DNA of 64,000 bases from Amblyornis subalaris (lineage: Eukaryota; Chordata; Aves; Passeriformes; Ptilonorhynchidae). Numbering within the stretch: the first letter of the stretch is position 1; the number at the start of each line of letters is the position of its first letter. The notes beneath the pieces are model-generated. The model was given only the letters and a program-made list of their open reading frames with translations, ran no database searches and was not told where the DNA came from. A program made the translations under genes and the position numbers. This document shows positions 1-28,400 of this stretch, in pieces. The stretch spans positions 11,241,613-11,305,612 of the forward strand of contig JACAXG010000009.1 in the NCBI GenBank assembly GCA_018881555.1, given 5' to 3'.

Positions 1-14883
<14,883 letters not shown>

Positions 14884-17800
14884 CTGGAAAATAATAATGC
14901 AAAACCAATTTCTATTACTACCATGAAATTGTAGTTATCAGAGAAGCTCCCACTTCCAGACATCTGTCTCAAAAACCAGACACAAACATAAACTTCGCAG
15001 TATCTAAGGTCAGATTTTCAACACAAACACACTACAAGGTGTTTTAAAAATAACTTATTAATTCTCAGTCACTCTTTTATAACTGGTGGAAATGTCCGGC
15101 ACTGGCACTTACAGTAAAAAAATCTTGAAAAATATTGTGGAGTTAATCATATAATTGTTCGGTTTACAAGAAAGAGCAATCCACACCGCAGGGAAGCTAG
15201 GAACCCAAATTAGGCCTTAGAATAGAATAGAAGAAATCCAAACAAATGCCAAAAATCCTGTGGCATTGGTGAAAGCTAGATCAAGACTCAAACAGCTTGT
15301 TAATTTGCATTTAATTCTGAATGAATACATAATGAGAGAGAAAAACTGCACTAGAGAAAAATGGCAAGGGTGAAGCTTAATTAGAAGACTAAGAACATGA
15401 AATCGACCTTCAAGAAGAGCCTGAAATAGGAAAGTGAGGTTACCATGAAAGAACAGGTAAGATATTCCTAATATAATTGGTGAAATGCAACCTTCTCACC
15501 GTCCAGCCTCCACTAGCCAGCCAACCTGTACAGCCTGGTCCCCAGCCCCTACAAGCCTGTGCTGTTCAGTGCAGTTGTGCAGTTCTCATAGGCAGCAGCT
15601 CTGTAAGCCAGCATTAGTCACCTCTGAGCCAGCAATAGACCTGGCAGTGGTACAAGGAGTGGCAACCTTTCCTGTCGGGATCAACACATATCTGGAGGTT
15701 ACCTTAACTTTGCTCATTAAATGGCATGTTTAAAATTGCAAACAACATAATTCTCCTTTCTTTACTGTAGTGCAGGTACAACAACATCTAGCAGTCCCTG
15801 GATGGTGTAGTTAAAATCAAACACACGCTGAACAACTGAAAAACTAAATTTAAAAGTTATTTGAAAACTACTTCCTCTTTTCTGTTGGAAAGGGCCACAT
15901 CTTGCTGTTTCGTGAAAACACTGACACAATTCTTTCAATAGTTCCAAGAAGAGAGTCTGAGAAAAACTGCATATTTCCAGGAAGATGATCAGTCCACTTT
16001 TGAGTCAACAGCAGTATTTACAAGGAAATCGTAGATTTATGTTCATTGGTGACCATCACTTAACAGTGCTTCAGAAGAATTCCCAAAACATTTTTGCTGA
16101 CATAAAAGTGGTCCTGGGAAAGTGTCCTTCATTTGTGAGAAATCAGAAACAAATGAAGAAATGCCAACAGTTAAGAAGAGGGAACATCCCTAATGACAAA
16201 ATCAATTCAAATGTATAGCAGGGGATCCCTCCCTCTCCTTTGTCTCACTTCACTTAGTGTCAGAAACCTTTTAATTTCACCTTCTTTTTCACTTTCAAGG
16301 TCTCACATGCTTGCTCTGCACCCTTCTGCCCTTCCTACTTTACCATGCTACAGAAGCCATGCAAGTGTTTTGGATTTGTGTGGTCGCTCTATTATTGCCC
16401 ACAGCACATCTTTGCCAATAGTAAGTGTTGAGGTCCCAGTTCCAGAATAAGTAGCAAGATGTATGTCTGCAAAAAATGTGACACAAAAGTGAATGAGAAT
16501 AATGGTGCCATTTATTACTAGCAATTAGTTTAATTATGGTTGCATTTAGTTGCTCTGGGAGAGGCCAGAGCCACAAGTGCTACACTGGCAGAAGCAGAGC
16601 AGCAGAAGGCACTCTCCAAACCCAAGGTTATGCTATTTAAACAAACAATATAGACATGCTGAGGGCATCTGGGGGCTCTATGAAAGAGCCTGGAAGTGAA
16701 GTTACAGTTTCATGCGTCAGATGCAAACTGTCACTGATACCTGCCAGCCACAGTGGTGACAAAACAAGTAAAGGGTGAGAACAATGATTTGATATCTGGT
16801 GTAGGTTTAATGAGTGGGTGGTACGTCTTTAGCTATATTTACCATTTGTTGAGACTGCTGCTCATTATGACTGGCCAAGGTATTTCAGGTACAAAAAGTG
16901 GTGCTAATTGTGAGATACACAATCATTCAGTCCCTCTTTGGAAAGGAAACTGTTCGCCATAGAAACCTAAGTTGTCATTTGATATTTAGAATTTACTTAG
17001 TTATTTGAGTTTGCTGAAGGAAAGTGGGACAATCCCAAAATGAAAAGGAAGAAACTGTTGAGTTTTAGCTTTCTGCCATCCAAAGGAAACTCCACAAAAG
17101 CTGTATACCAGCCTCTTGAACTGCTTGGGCCTCTGAAAGAGCAAGAAGAGAAGGCAGCAATCCTTCCACAGGAAAAATCTCAGGGCTGGTTAAAAAACTC
17201 AGAGCTACTAAAGAACTTCAGCACATCCTGAGACAATACTGGGTGTTTATTTAAACCACTATGGAGCCATTTGGGTTACAAATATGTTTAGAAAAATCTT
17301 CACAGTCATTAATTCAACTCTGCTTCCAAAGGAAACAAAAAAATATGAGTGCTAATGCATGAAGCTAAATATGGGTCCTAATGCATGAAGCTAAAGCCAA
17401 ACAGCCTATATCACCTCCTTTTTCCTTCTGTATCAGACACATAGTTAAACACTTCAGCTGAACTGAGTCCATGCTCAGATCAATGGAAGGGAAAAGGAAG
17501 AACAGAGAGGNCTGACAGACTGAGAACATGGTCTTGTTTTATGTAAAATAGACTTACAGCTAAAACTCTGGGAAGTGCTCAAAGACCAGTCTGATTTTTC
17601 AAGGTAATTAGTTTGCAACTGTGCAGGTTTTCCCACTTTAACTTAATGTTTTGAGAGCTTTTGGTTTGGTTTTCGTTTGGTTTAAGTAGATCTGAACATG
17701 ATATACCTGTAGACCTGTACAGGAGAGTCTAAACCAAATAATTTCTTATCATAATAGAAAAGTAATCTTATCTTACCAAGCAGAAAGCACATAAGCTTTT

Positions 17801-19271
17801 CTCCAGGTATATTAGCAGAAGTCTGGGATGGACTGGTCTCATACAACTAAACCATGAGCAGCCCAGTAAAATCATTGGATTTGCAGTAGTATAAGCAGTG
17901 AAAATGAAATCGGAAATGAACTCACCGGACTACACCGACATTTTATGTTTGTGTGGTCTTAAGTATTTTGAAATACTTATCTCTTTTTTCCTTTTGGAAA
18001 AATACCTTTTACATTTTTAAGGAAAGACTATTTAAGCACACACAACATGTTATGTTACTTACAGCTGCAGATGTTTTAGATTGTTTTGCAAATAAGTGTT
18101 TTTCAGTGAAAACCTTTTACAGAAATATGGAAAGATTTCTAAAAGCAAAGGGAAACCTTCACATGTATATGATCATTGTTTTACAAATATTTTTTCTACT
18201 TGCAACTGAAACTTATTTTAGAGTTTTAGTTTTGTTACTTTAAATTTTACACAAAATATTTTACATGAGACTTGAAAAAATATTTGACTTCTAGAAACAA
18301 TAGATAACATTCCTCATAGGAATAAAGAAACTGTTTTCATTTTGCAGAATTATACTGAGGTTATGGGTAAACTAAAGGTGATTTTATGCAGAACATTATA
18401 GAAATAAAAACGAGATCACATTTTAATGTAAAAGTTATTGTTCTACTAATAGAAAGCAAATCAAAGAGAATTAAATTCTAAGCAGGATTAAAATATGAAC
18501 CTCTGGCTCTCCTTTGTTATTCATGAAGGAACATTAAAAAATAACAATAATCAGAATTAGATAATTTAGATATCATGGCATTGCCGTTAACAAAATCCTG
18601 ATTTAATTCCAAAAAAATTATTTGCATATCTTTTAAACATCACCTGGTTTAAAAAAACCTACTAGCATCCTACGATTTCAAGGAAGAGTCCAAGAATAGG
18701 TAGCAAAAACATCCAAGTGAGAATACAGCAATAACCTACCTCAGGCTGTGTTCAGTCTGACCATTTCTTGAAGAAAAATACTCTCCTTAAGCTGCCCAGT
18801 CCTCCTTTCCCTCTCTTTTTTCTTTTTTCCCCTCCTAAAGACTGTATATACATAAAACTTCTTAATTCTGTTTTGTCTGTATCCTGTTGACTTCTTTACT
18901 GTGAGAACTTTCTTCAAGATTAGAAAGGAGTGACACAGACCAGAGGTTATATAGTTTACTAATTAACTTCGTTACAGAGAAACTTGTTTGTAAATGCCGG
19001 AAACAATGTCCGTTCCCAGTGTGGATTTACCTGGATAAAATTTTGTTACCATTTAAAGGGGATGCCTCCAAGTAGCCTAGCTATGGTGGGTTTGTACCTA
19101 TTGTGGTTTAGTTACAAAAAAATTTTTTATCAATAAATATTTGGTAAGGACAGGTGATTCTGTGCAATAGATTAACCACTTCAGTATCACAGGAAGCATG
19201 GGCTTTAAGCACAGAAATGTTGCATTTTCAAAAAAAGACCAAAGTGCTCAGGCCGTACTGGACACATCTGT
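14884..19271 (-). other. NR1H4 5' intron, no exon confirmed
   Basis: Sequence immediately upstream of the first visible NR1H4 exon. It is presumably intron, because the preceding coding exon must lie further upstream. It contains an imperfect 26-bp direct repeat at 17343-17394. I looked for the known human alternative N-termini and did not find a match. Confidence 0.5.
17343..17394. repeat. 26-bp tandem duplication (two copies)
   Basis: Two adjacent copies of a 26-bp unit containing taatgcatgaagctaa, differing at two positions. Each copy contains the octamer-like atgcat. Likely a simple slippage duplication. Confidence 0.8.
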
Positions 19272-19405
19272 ATGACAAGATTGAATGGTTTGGGTTGGAA
19301 GGGACCTTAAAGATCATCTAGTTCCAAACCCCCTCCAATAGGCAGGGACACCTTCCTCTTGGACAGGTTGCTCAAAGCCCCGTCCAATCTGTCCTTCTCA
19401 TTAAA
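19272..19405 (-). mobile_element. CR1 LINE fragment (3' end, minus orientation)
   Basis: About 130 bp starting gattgaatggtttgggttgg, followed by the usual CR1 string of gggaccttaaagatcatcta and gggacaccttcc, ending near gtccttctc. It is the reverse complement of the avian CR1 3' UTR, hence a minus-strand insertion, 5'-truncated. Confidence 0.92.
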
Positions 19406-22400
19406 TTTTTTGCTCAGATTGCCATTCTGTTTNCTTTGGCTATCTTCATAATTATTATACATACAAGATTTTCTGTTTTAATTTGTGTTGGTTTGTTTCC
19501 TTTTGATTCGGGAGTCACTTAGGAGCCTAATTATCTTCTCTGCAGGGATGAAGCCAGATGTTGCATCAACTGCCAGGTGGTGCTAAAGACAAGTAGTTAT
19601 TTAACATATCTTATGATCTTGAAGCTGTTTAATCAGTTTGGACACTTGACCCTACTACCTTTTTTAAATTATTATTATTATTAAAAAGCCAAAACAAAAC
19701 AAGCCATAACCAGAAAAAATGTAGATTTACCTAAAAGGAGTCAGCCTTTTAAGCTCTTCTTAGGCACTGTTCTATGCTTACAACAATTTTCAATGGCATT
19801 TTTCATTAAGAAGTTTTGATATATTGCCTTCTTTTCCCCTTTGTTCCATGCCATTTTTTTCCTTGTTGTTCCTCATCCTTTTCAATAGTGTTCATTTGCC
19901 CCCCAAAAACTTCTTTCTCAGCTAGGGACATGTACAATGATGGTGGTATTTCTTGTCTTGCTATATTTTAATGTCACACTACAAGAAAACATTTTCAGGC
20001 TATCAAAAAATACTTAAAATAGGTCTTCATTCAAACTAAGCATATAACAGTGCTGAATTGTCTTTTCAGGTTCCCAGAAATAGCTCCTTTTCTGATATCT
20101 GGAGTTTCACGCTTAGTATCTTGCATACTAATGACTTCTATATCAGGTGCTTTCACAGGAAATAGAATGGAGCTAGTACTTTAGAGGCCTGCGACTTACT
20201 TATCGTAGAAATCTCAGTTTGAGTCACATGCTGTATATATTTCAGGTGCCACACAAATATATTACCTTACCCTACCCATCTAAGATTAGAAGGAGAGATT
20301 TTCTGGTGTCTGAAAATTTGTTCAGTCCTTTGTGATAAAAGACAAGTGATGACCATTGGAAGAAATAAGCTAATGGAGATTCAGATATTTAACACGTGTA
20401 TTGTCTCTAATATGAAAAAATCTCAAAGGCAGTTGAAAGATGTTATCAAATACCTTTTTACAACAGTCTTGCTGAATTGCCAAGCCTTAGAGCAAGGCTC
20501 GTCACAGTGCCCTGCTAATGCGTTTCAGGCTGTTCTAGGTCACAGCTTGTGTCCAGTCAATTTGGAGCAAAGTGGAGGAGCTCAGATCAGTCTGTGTCTG
20601 TCATGGTAGAAGTGCCCACAGGATAAACTCATGGCTCTATAGAGAACTACAAAGTTTCCAGAGATTTTAAAGGAGACCAGGGTTTTGGTCTTAAATTACA
20701 GTGGTTAAAAAATGAAGGTTGATAGGTGTGCCACCTTCTGTTAATTCAGGATATGAAACTGGACTTGTCTGCACACAGCTGGCTCTGTTCAGTCCAGTGG
20801 GACTTGTGAAATAAAAACAGGGTTTGACTGAGGAAGGGAAGAATCTCAACAAGACAGGCCCCGTGGAGATGCACATACCTCTGGATTTCTTGTCATCAAG
20901 AGTCCCTTTCCCTCACTGGGAAAACCAGAGCTGCAACAAAGATTAAGCTGATCTTACATGCAAATACTATAGAGGTTGTATCATTTTATGTATTTGGTTT
21001 TGGCCACTTCTTCAAAGATATATTTCCTGTAAAGAGATCTATGGTGTTTCTAAATCACCTGAGTAGGGAGTTAGAAAAAGAAAAGCAGTTATCCAGGAAG
21101 ACAGAGTGGAAGGGAAGGACGGTCACTTTTACGAGGTTAAAGATTCTTCCTCGTTTGCATTTTGAGACCCTTTTCCCACGGACTCTTAATTGCAGAAGTG
21201 AAAAACTATAGTTGGAACACACTAACTCCAAAGACATGCAGAGATACTCTACCTTTGACGTATACTGTTAAAATAGCAACATACAATTTTCAACTACTGA
21301 AAGGTAGGAAACCTTTTTTTTCTCTAAGCTCTTCTGAAACCCCCTGTAACTAGAAATCTAGAGGCTAAGTATGTAGAAGTGCCCTGGAATTACCATGCTA
21401 ATGGTGAGGCTCACAGCACAAGCAACTCAGCATTGACAACATTTGTTTTGAAAGACCTGAACCTGGTGCTAATGTTTGGAGATACAATTAGATTTGGTTT
21501 TGAAGGTCTAAGAACACTCTCATCATAGAGTGAATAAAGCATAATGAGAAGAAAATATACTTCCAAGGTTTTTTTACAGAATGCATCTTTGAAAAACGGA
21601 GACTGGTTTGTATAAAGGCTAATGTTTGTAAGCCAGCAATTTTTAACTTGTGAGTTGCAATGTGTGAGAAGACCTGAAAAAAACATGCATTATAAGGACC
21701 ATCTAAAAGAAGAACTTTCTTCCTGTTTTCTTGAGTCCACAAGTCACTTCCTGCCAAAACTGAATGTCAAAAAAATGCAAGTAATTTACAAAGATATAAT
21801 CAAGAGGCAAAACCATTTCCTACAAGCCTTTTCAAGAGATGGAGTCATATTTTCACAATGAATAACTTTTCTCTGTGAACTCAGTTGCAAATTATTCCTG
21901 ATAGGTTTTTTTCCAGCTATAAAAGCAAAAAAGACACCACATTAGAGTGACACCCCACAAAACAAAAGTCATCTTGAATGAAACACAGCAGGAGTGCGGT
22001 TTCCTTCCTAATGGGACCCCTGATTCAACTCCTCAATACATTATTTCTTTCTGTTACAGAAATGTCAGTTTGAATTAAATCTCCATTGTGCTAAGCTCTG
22101 AACACCTATAATGACAGACACAATCCCCCTTCTGAAAGCTTCACAACTTGTGGGTAAGATTTCCCTGTGGAGGAAAAGTATTTTACATTAACATTCTTCC
22201 TTATATTTTCAAGCTACTTGATCATTACTCTGTAAAAATAATTAACTAATTGATGAAAAAGTAGATACTGGGGGGGCAAATCTTCTTGACAAAAATCTGA
22301 AGTAGTTCAGATATGCAGGAGATTTAAAATGATGACTGGATATAAAATTTGGTACCCTATATTTGAACATCATTCTGCTCTCTGTATATCATGACCTGAC

Positions 22401-25400
22401 ATTGGAATTAAGAGGTAGCAAGTAAGTGGTTTAGCTGTTCGCATATACTTTTTTAACAACTCTAAAACATTTCTCCCACCAAACCCCAACACAAAGATGA
22501 ATAAAAAGCAGTAACACACAATAATGGAATGGGTTCTGCTTATCATTAGTGTTAATGCTTTAGTGTAGCTATATGGAGCTGGGACACTGGAAGTGGTCCG
22601 ACTTGGAGAGATGCTCCTGACTTGTGAGAGCTCTGCAGCTGGAGTGGCTCTGTGTGTCAGAGTCCTTCCTTCCATGCTCCAGACACCACTCTTGTTTCAG
22701 ACAGATGAAACTGGAATGTGTTCAATTTTTCCAGCACTCAAAAAGACAGAATTCTGGTCTTATTTGGACTGGAAACTTCTGAAGTGTTGCAGCATTCTGT
22801 GAGGGTCTCTGTTGTATGTGAAGTCCTCAATGTATTATGTTACTCATTGAAGGACCCACTCTGCTGTCAAAGGAAAAGCTAAAAAATGTATTCTTCTCTT
22901 TTTTTTTTTTTTCTTAGCAGTACCTATATCAGAAAACACCTTCCCCATGCTTATAAAATATTGACCAAGAATTTTTCACTCATTAACAAACCCATGCTTT
23001 CTCTTGAAAAATTCAGTGGGACTGAAGCAAGGAGAATCTTCCAGCCTGCTTTATAAATTTTCTTGTGCACTGAAGTTAATAGGATAAGTTTTAAATAGTC
23101 TTAATAAGATAAAGATTTTAATTTAGGTGAAATTGCTATNATAAATTTGCAAAATATGGCAATGAAAATACATTGCAGTATAATTTTATTACAAATTAAC
23201 TGGAAATATATCCACTCAGCTTGATTTAAGTGACTCACATGAAGATAACATCCAGCCTACATACAAAGGTCTGTCTTTTCTGAATGGTTTCCAGCATTAG
23301 AAGAGTGTTACAAAAACAACCTACAGGTTCTGCTATGAGCAGTGATGAAAGCAATAGTGTGCAGGATTACATTAACATCACAGATCTATTGGTTTTTATT
23401 CCTTTCATACATATTGAAGATTCAAGATTCAAGAAGGTTGGCACATGTCAGCCACATGTCCTTGACTTGAAATTTCAGTGCATTTTCTTCTAGGTTTCTG
23501 AGTGAAGGAGAGCTTGCTATTTCAACCTAATTTGGTGACTTACCAAACAAATGAGGACCTTCAGCAAGAGGAAATCCATCAGCAGTGGCTAGCTGATGAT
23601 GCCCTATTAAATTCATTTCAGATCCCATTTATTCTTCAGTTCAGGAGGACTATGCTGGTTAAAAAGGAGGTTGAAAAGAGACCCTGAAACATATGAAGTG
23701 AAAAGAATATTTAAAACAAGATGACTAACTTTTGTGTACCTAGTGTAAGGCAGGATGCAGGAGGTTGTCTCAATATTTGTTGTAACAAACATTGTCTTGA
23801 AGTTACAATACCTAATTCAGCCTTTAAATAAAGTGTTACACCCAGCCTGTTTGTTTTTTCCTTGCTGTGATATATTTTATTTGCCATCCTCCTCCTGTTC
23901 ATTTTAAACTAATGGTGGTTTATGCCCAAATTTATTCAAGTACTCAGACTGAAGCACTGGCCAGACCTCCTGAGGGCATGGTGCCCAGCCCCCACTTCCA
24001 TGCAATACCAATTGTTTGCATTCTTTTTTCGTCACCCTGTCTTCATTTCATTGCTTTCACTTACTGAAAAAGTGTAAGTTTATGGTTAGATCAGAAGAAC
24101 ACAGACAGGAAACTTGAGTTTAATTTCCAGTGACTGGTTCTTTATCTTGCCTTCAGTAATTACTGAACAAGATAAATGGTGGAAAACACAAAAAGCAAAG
24201 CCTTGCTCTGATAACCAGGGTCACCCATCTGCTCTCTCTGTGGTTTCAAGCAGCCATATAACTCTCACTTGGGGAGGCTGGGAGATGCTTGTGCCCAGTC
24301 ACTAACATACTTTCCTGGCAGGTCAGATGGAGCTTTCTCCTCCTAAGGTTGACAGTGGCACTGTACTCAGGCCATCTTCATCCTGTTCCAAATGCTGGGA
24401 TATTAGAAGAGAGGCAAAAGCCCTGCCATTGCGTCCTACTTGAGCAGAAGCTGGAGCTAGAGCAGCACTGCATCCAGGGGGAAGTTGTGCAAGGGGCTTC
24501 CTTGCCCAGCTCATGTGGGTGGAGTGGGGCAGCTCCAGATTGCATTTGAGGCAGAACCGTCAGCAACAGGAGAACATACAGCTCCAGCAAGGAGATTTCT
24601 CAAGGGCTTGTACAGACACCAAGAGGATTCTGCATAAAGTTGACAGAAATCTGTTTTTCTTTGTTTTATAGTCTTAATTCTTTATTTGGTTTTATTACCG
24701 TGGGACTGTCCCTGGGACTGCATTTCCACTCACTGAAGGCGTTTGAGAGTCATAGGCCAGCCTGCTTCCCAGTGAGGGCTCAGCATGTTTCTCGAGCAGA
24801 AATGAAGTCATCTGACAAAAACGTGAGTGCTGCAGGAGGCCCCAGTGCTGAGCAGACTGGGAAGTAGCTTGTGAGAGTGGCAAGCACACTCTGTAATTAT
24901 TTTCAGATTTGTCTGTAAGGATTCATTAAGTTCTTTCTTAACATAAACAGAGGCCCTCTAATTAGACAGATGCATTTTAAATGTCTGCCCACAGATAATT
25001 TAAACAGTTTACTTAGAAATGTCAAAAGCTACTTGTATCACAGACCAGATAGGGTTCTTGTGGCAAAAAACATGTAAACACAGAGTCTCAAATCTAGCAC
25101 AGAAACATAGTTTTGCAACAGCAGAAAAATTCCATGTATCTTGGATGGGGTTTGGCAACTAGCCCAGCCACCCCACTAGGTCCACGTTTACTTCTAACCA
25201 TTTTACTGCCTTGCTACCTCATTTGCCAGGGAAGTTATCTGCTGAAATCAAGAGGTGGGGCTACCCACATGGCTCAAAGGTCTTACAAGTCCTGACAGAC
25301 AGTTTTCTCATGGACTGCCCATGACAAACCCTGGGGATAGGATTCCATTTACAGCCCGTTATAAGTGTTCTGTGATGGGAGAAGACAGCAGGACAGTCGG

Positions 25401-28400
25401 GACCCTTTCAATGGCCAGCAAGAGGCATTTTCAGAGGGATAGTGATTTCTCTGGATTTTCTTGTTGAAGACCAGAGAAGAGATGCCATCACCACCTTCTC
25501 CTCATGTCCAGGCCCTTTAACATCTTCCTAACAGCCCATGGGAGTGCAGCCCTTAGAGTTCCTTGCAGGATCAGCTGTCCTTGCAGGCAGACATGAAGAC
25601 TATGTTCCATCACTACTACTTCTCATGTTTCCTCCTCTGCCCTTGTTTGAGGACCTAACACTGCAACACCTAATGTCAGCATTGGTATTGTGAATTTCTG
25701 TATGTTCATACAGAGCATGGAATTTATCTTCTTAAGGAATGTTGAAAGTTATGCCGAAATACTTTAAAGACAGTGCCTAGAAGACATCCATTTAAATGTA
25801 TTTACTTTCAGTATATGGTCAGAATTTCAATGCATAACTTCTTAGCTTGTTAGGTATATATCCTGTGTCCTCTATTTAGTGCTGCAAATAAAGAAGAAAG
25901 CAGGTAAGCTATGTTTTTAAATGCTTATAAAGTGTCTGTGTTTTTACAGTCTCTTTGATATGTCTATAAACTACTTTCTTGTTTCTTTGAGACGATTCCA
26001 TTTTTTAACATGTCATTATATAATGCCACTCTTTAACCGCAAGATGGACTCCTTAAAATTTATTATTCTTTACATATACACACAAAAAGACCCAACCCTC
26101 ATGTCATTAATACTGCCTTGTTTATAGTAAGAATATTGAAGTCATATTTGTAATAATCTGCAGTACTCTAGGATGTTACAGGTTTTGTAACTCTACGCCT
26201 CCTGCCACGTTAATTTTGGTCTGGATGGATTCAGTTCAAGTCAAACGTTCATGATGATTTTACAGTTCCCACCACTTGAATACTTCATTTTCTTTAATAT
26301 ATGCAGCTGATGTAGACTATTTTCTAGATTTCATGGAAGAGATTACTCCTATCTTCTTGGGATTTCTGCAAGGCACGTGATCACCATTAAAAAGGTTGGA
26401 AATATATTTTCCATTGCATGTAGCTTTGCTAGTGTAAATTTCCTGAACACAAAACTCTTCATTAAATACTGATTGATATTTTGCTTTGATTTGCTCCTTT
26501 GTCCAGCCAGCTGTAAGCTATCCAACCTATATTAGATTTATCCATATAATTAATTTCACATGTATTTAAAAGCAGCAGATACTGATTTCCACCTCTAAGC
26601 TCTAGTTATACAGTACAGAGCATTTAAGCAACACTTACTCCACACATGGTTCAATTCTGGGGTATAGTATAGGTCACTATAGGTTGGTGTTGCCAGGCAT
26701 CACGGACCGAGGAGGGGTGGACTCCCCTTCCAAAGACCCCATTCCACAATGCACACCCTGTCATTAGCCTGTTCCCAGCCTCATCCTCCTGGGCCCAGCA
26801 GACATACAGGGGCATCCAGATTGCTCACAACATGGCTGGGTGGCAAAGGGTGCCCATGTGCAGCACCTATGCACAGAAGCTCTTGGCAGAAGAACTCCTT
26901 CCAAAGATGAAGGGTCTGAGGCATTCTTTCAATGGGTAACACAAAGCTATGTCAGCTTAGCTTCTAGAATAAGTTAATCTACATGAACTGGATCAGTAAC
27001 CAGTGTCTTAATTGACATTTCTTTGTCCACCAAAACCTTGCTTTGGTCATTAGTAAAGCTTTCCCTGGCTTTTGTGTAAGCAAAGCCGAGTCTCTTAGTG
27101 AAATAATTAAAGTTAAATCAACTGAGCTCAGTTAAAACAAAAGCATCATGACCCCATACTTTCAAATAATGTAAAAATACATTTGATCATCAGAAAAGCT
27201 CCAGGACAGTATAGTTGTGGTTTACCTTCAAAAGAATGATTGAATCTATTTCAGTCACTCAGCAAAGGAAGATATATCAAAGCACTCTCAAAATTTTTCA
27301 CAATATTAGTGAGATACATTTCCTTCCATCTGTCCCATAATATTTTCCTATTCTTCACACATCTAACCGCCTGTTGCTCAAAGAGAAATTTCAGTAACAA
27401 CATTAATCTATGGCCCAATCCAAACGCTGTTAACATCAATGGGAAGATAGATTCCCATCTAATTCACGGGCTNTTGATGTGGCCTCATAGTCTTTCAGTA
27501 GAACATTTAATGCAGTGCCTCAGTTATTTGAGAAGTTATTTTATTTGCTTACCTGTTTGTTTTAAAGTGTATCAAAGAGACCCGAAAGCATTAGGAGGAT
27601 TTATGATCTCTGTTTCAAGCCTAGTACTCTCAGGTCATTTTGGCAAGCATAACACTGCAGGCAACTACACAGCAACTGATACAAAATGCAAGCAGTCGTA
27701 CGAGCAAGTTTGAGAACCAGAGGCAGGACTAGTGTTATTGTGTTTATTTGAAATTTTCTGTTAGATTTCTTAATATGGAGTTTAAAATCAAAGCAGGAAA
27801 GAGACACAGGACAGAGAAAGAAAATATAGGCTATAATTGCTGCTTAATTCTGAAGCAAAAACAGGTATCTAAGTCACAAGTAGAACTGAAAACTCTACAA
27901 GAAGTGTCAATGGCATTTCTGTAGGCAGGTAAGTAACTTCAAAGAGTGGGACCAGCTTCTGACTGTCCCTGGTATTACCTCCAAAACACCATTTCTCTGT
28001 GTCTTGCTTTCTCCAGCATCTTTTTCAAGTCTCACCTGATAAAACTGCAAGCCCTGCATTGCTAATCTGGTTTTGGACTGCCATTTAGACTAGTGGAATT
28101 CCAATCTAGTTCCCAGTGTCTAGGTTCTCTGTAACACAAGCAATAGCAATAAAAATCACAAACGCCAAATGTGTTCTGCCACAATTATGATTTTCTGAAG
28201 ATAAATGAGTAGCAGGAACACTCAGAATAAAATTACATTTTTGTAATAACTAGCAATGGACTCAAATAGTGATCACTTGAAATGTGAAACCTGCTTTAGT
28301 TTTGCTAGTTATGTGAAATAAGTGCTAAAGTCCTGGACTTTGGAACATGCTTGGAAACTGTACACAGAACTGTCAAAGAAAAAACTACATGAAACAAATA

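Noticed and set aside
15864..15974. Minus-strand frame beginning Met-Gln-Phe, reminiscent of an FXR alternative N-terminus
   Set aside because: Similarity stops after three residues, the frame closes after 36 codons, and there is no donor in the right phase.
17777..17792. ATG followed by five codons and a phase-1 donor (CTTG/gtaaga), a possible NR1H4 first exon
   Set aside because: Poor start context, only 16 nt of coding sequence and no similarity to any FXR N-terminus; weaker than the candidate at 41411-41456.
27240..27713. Plus-strand open frame of 157 codons
   Set aside because: No recognisable domain, contains an unresolved base, and such lengths occur by chance in 64 kb read in six frames.
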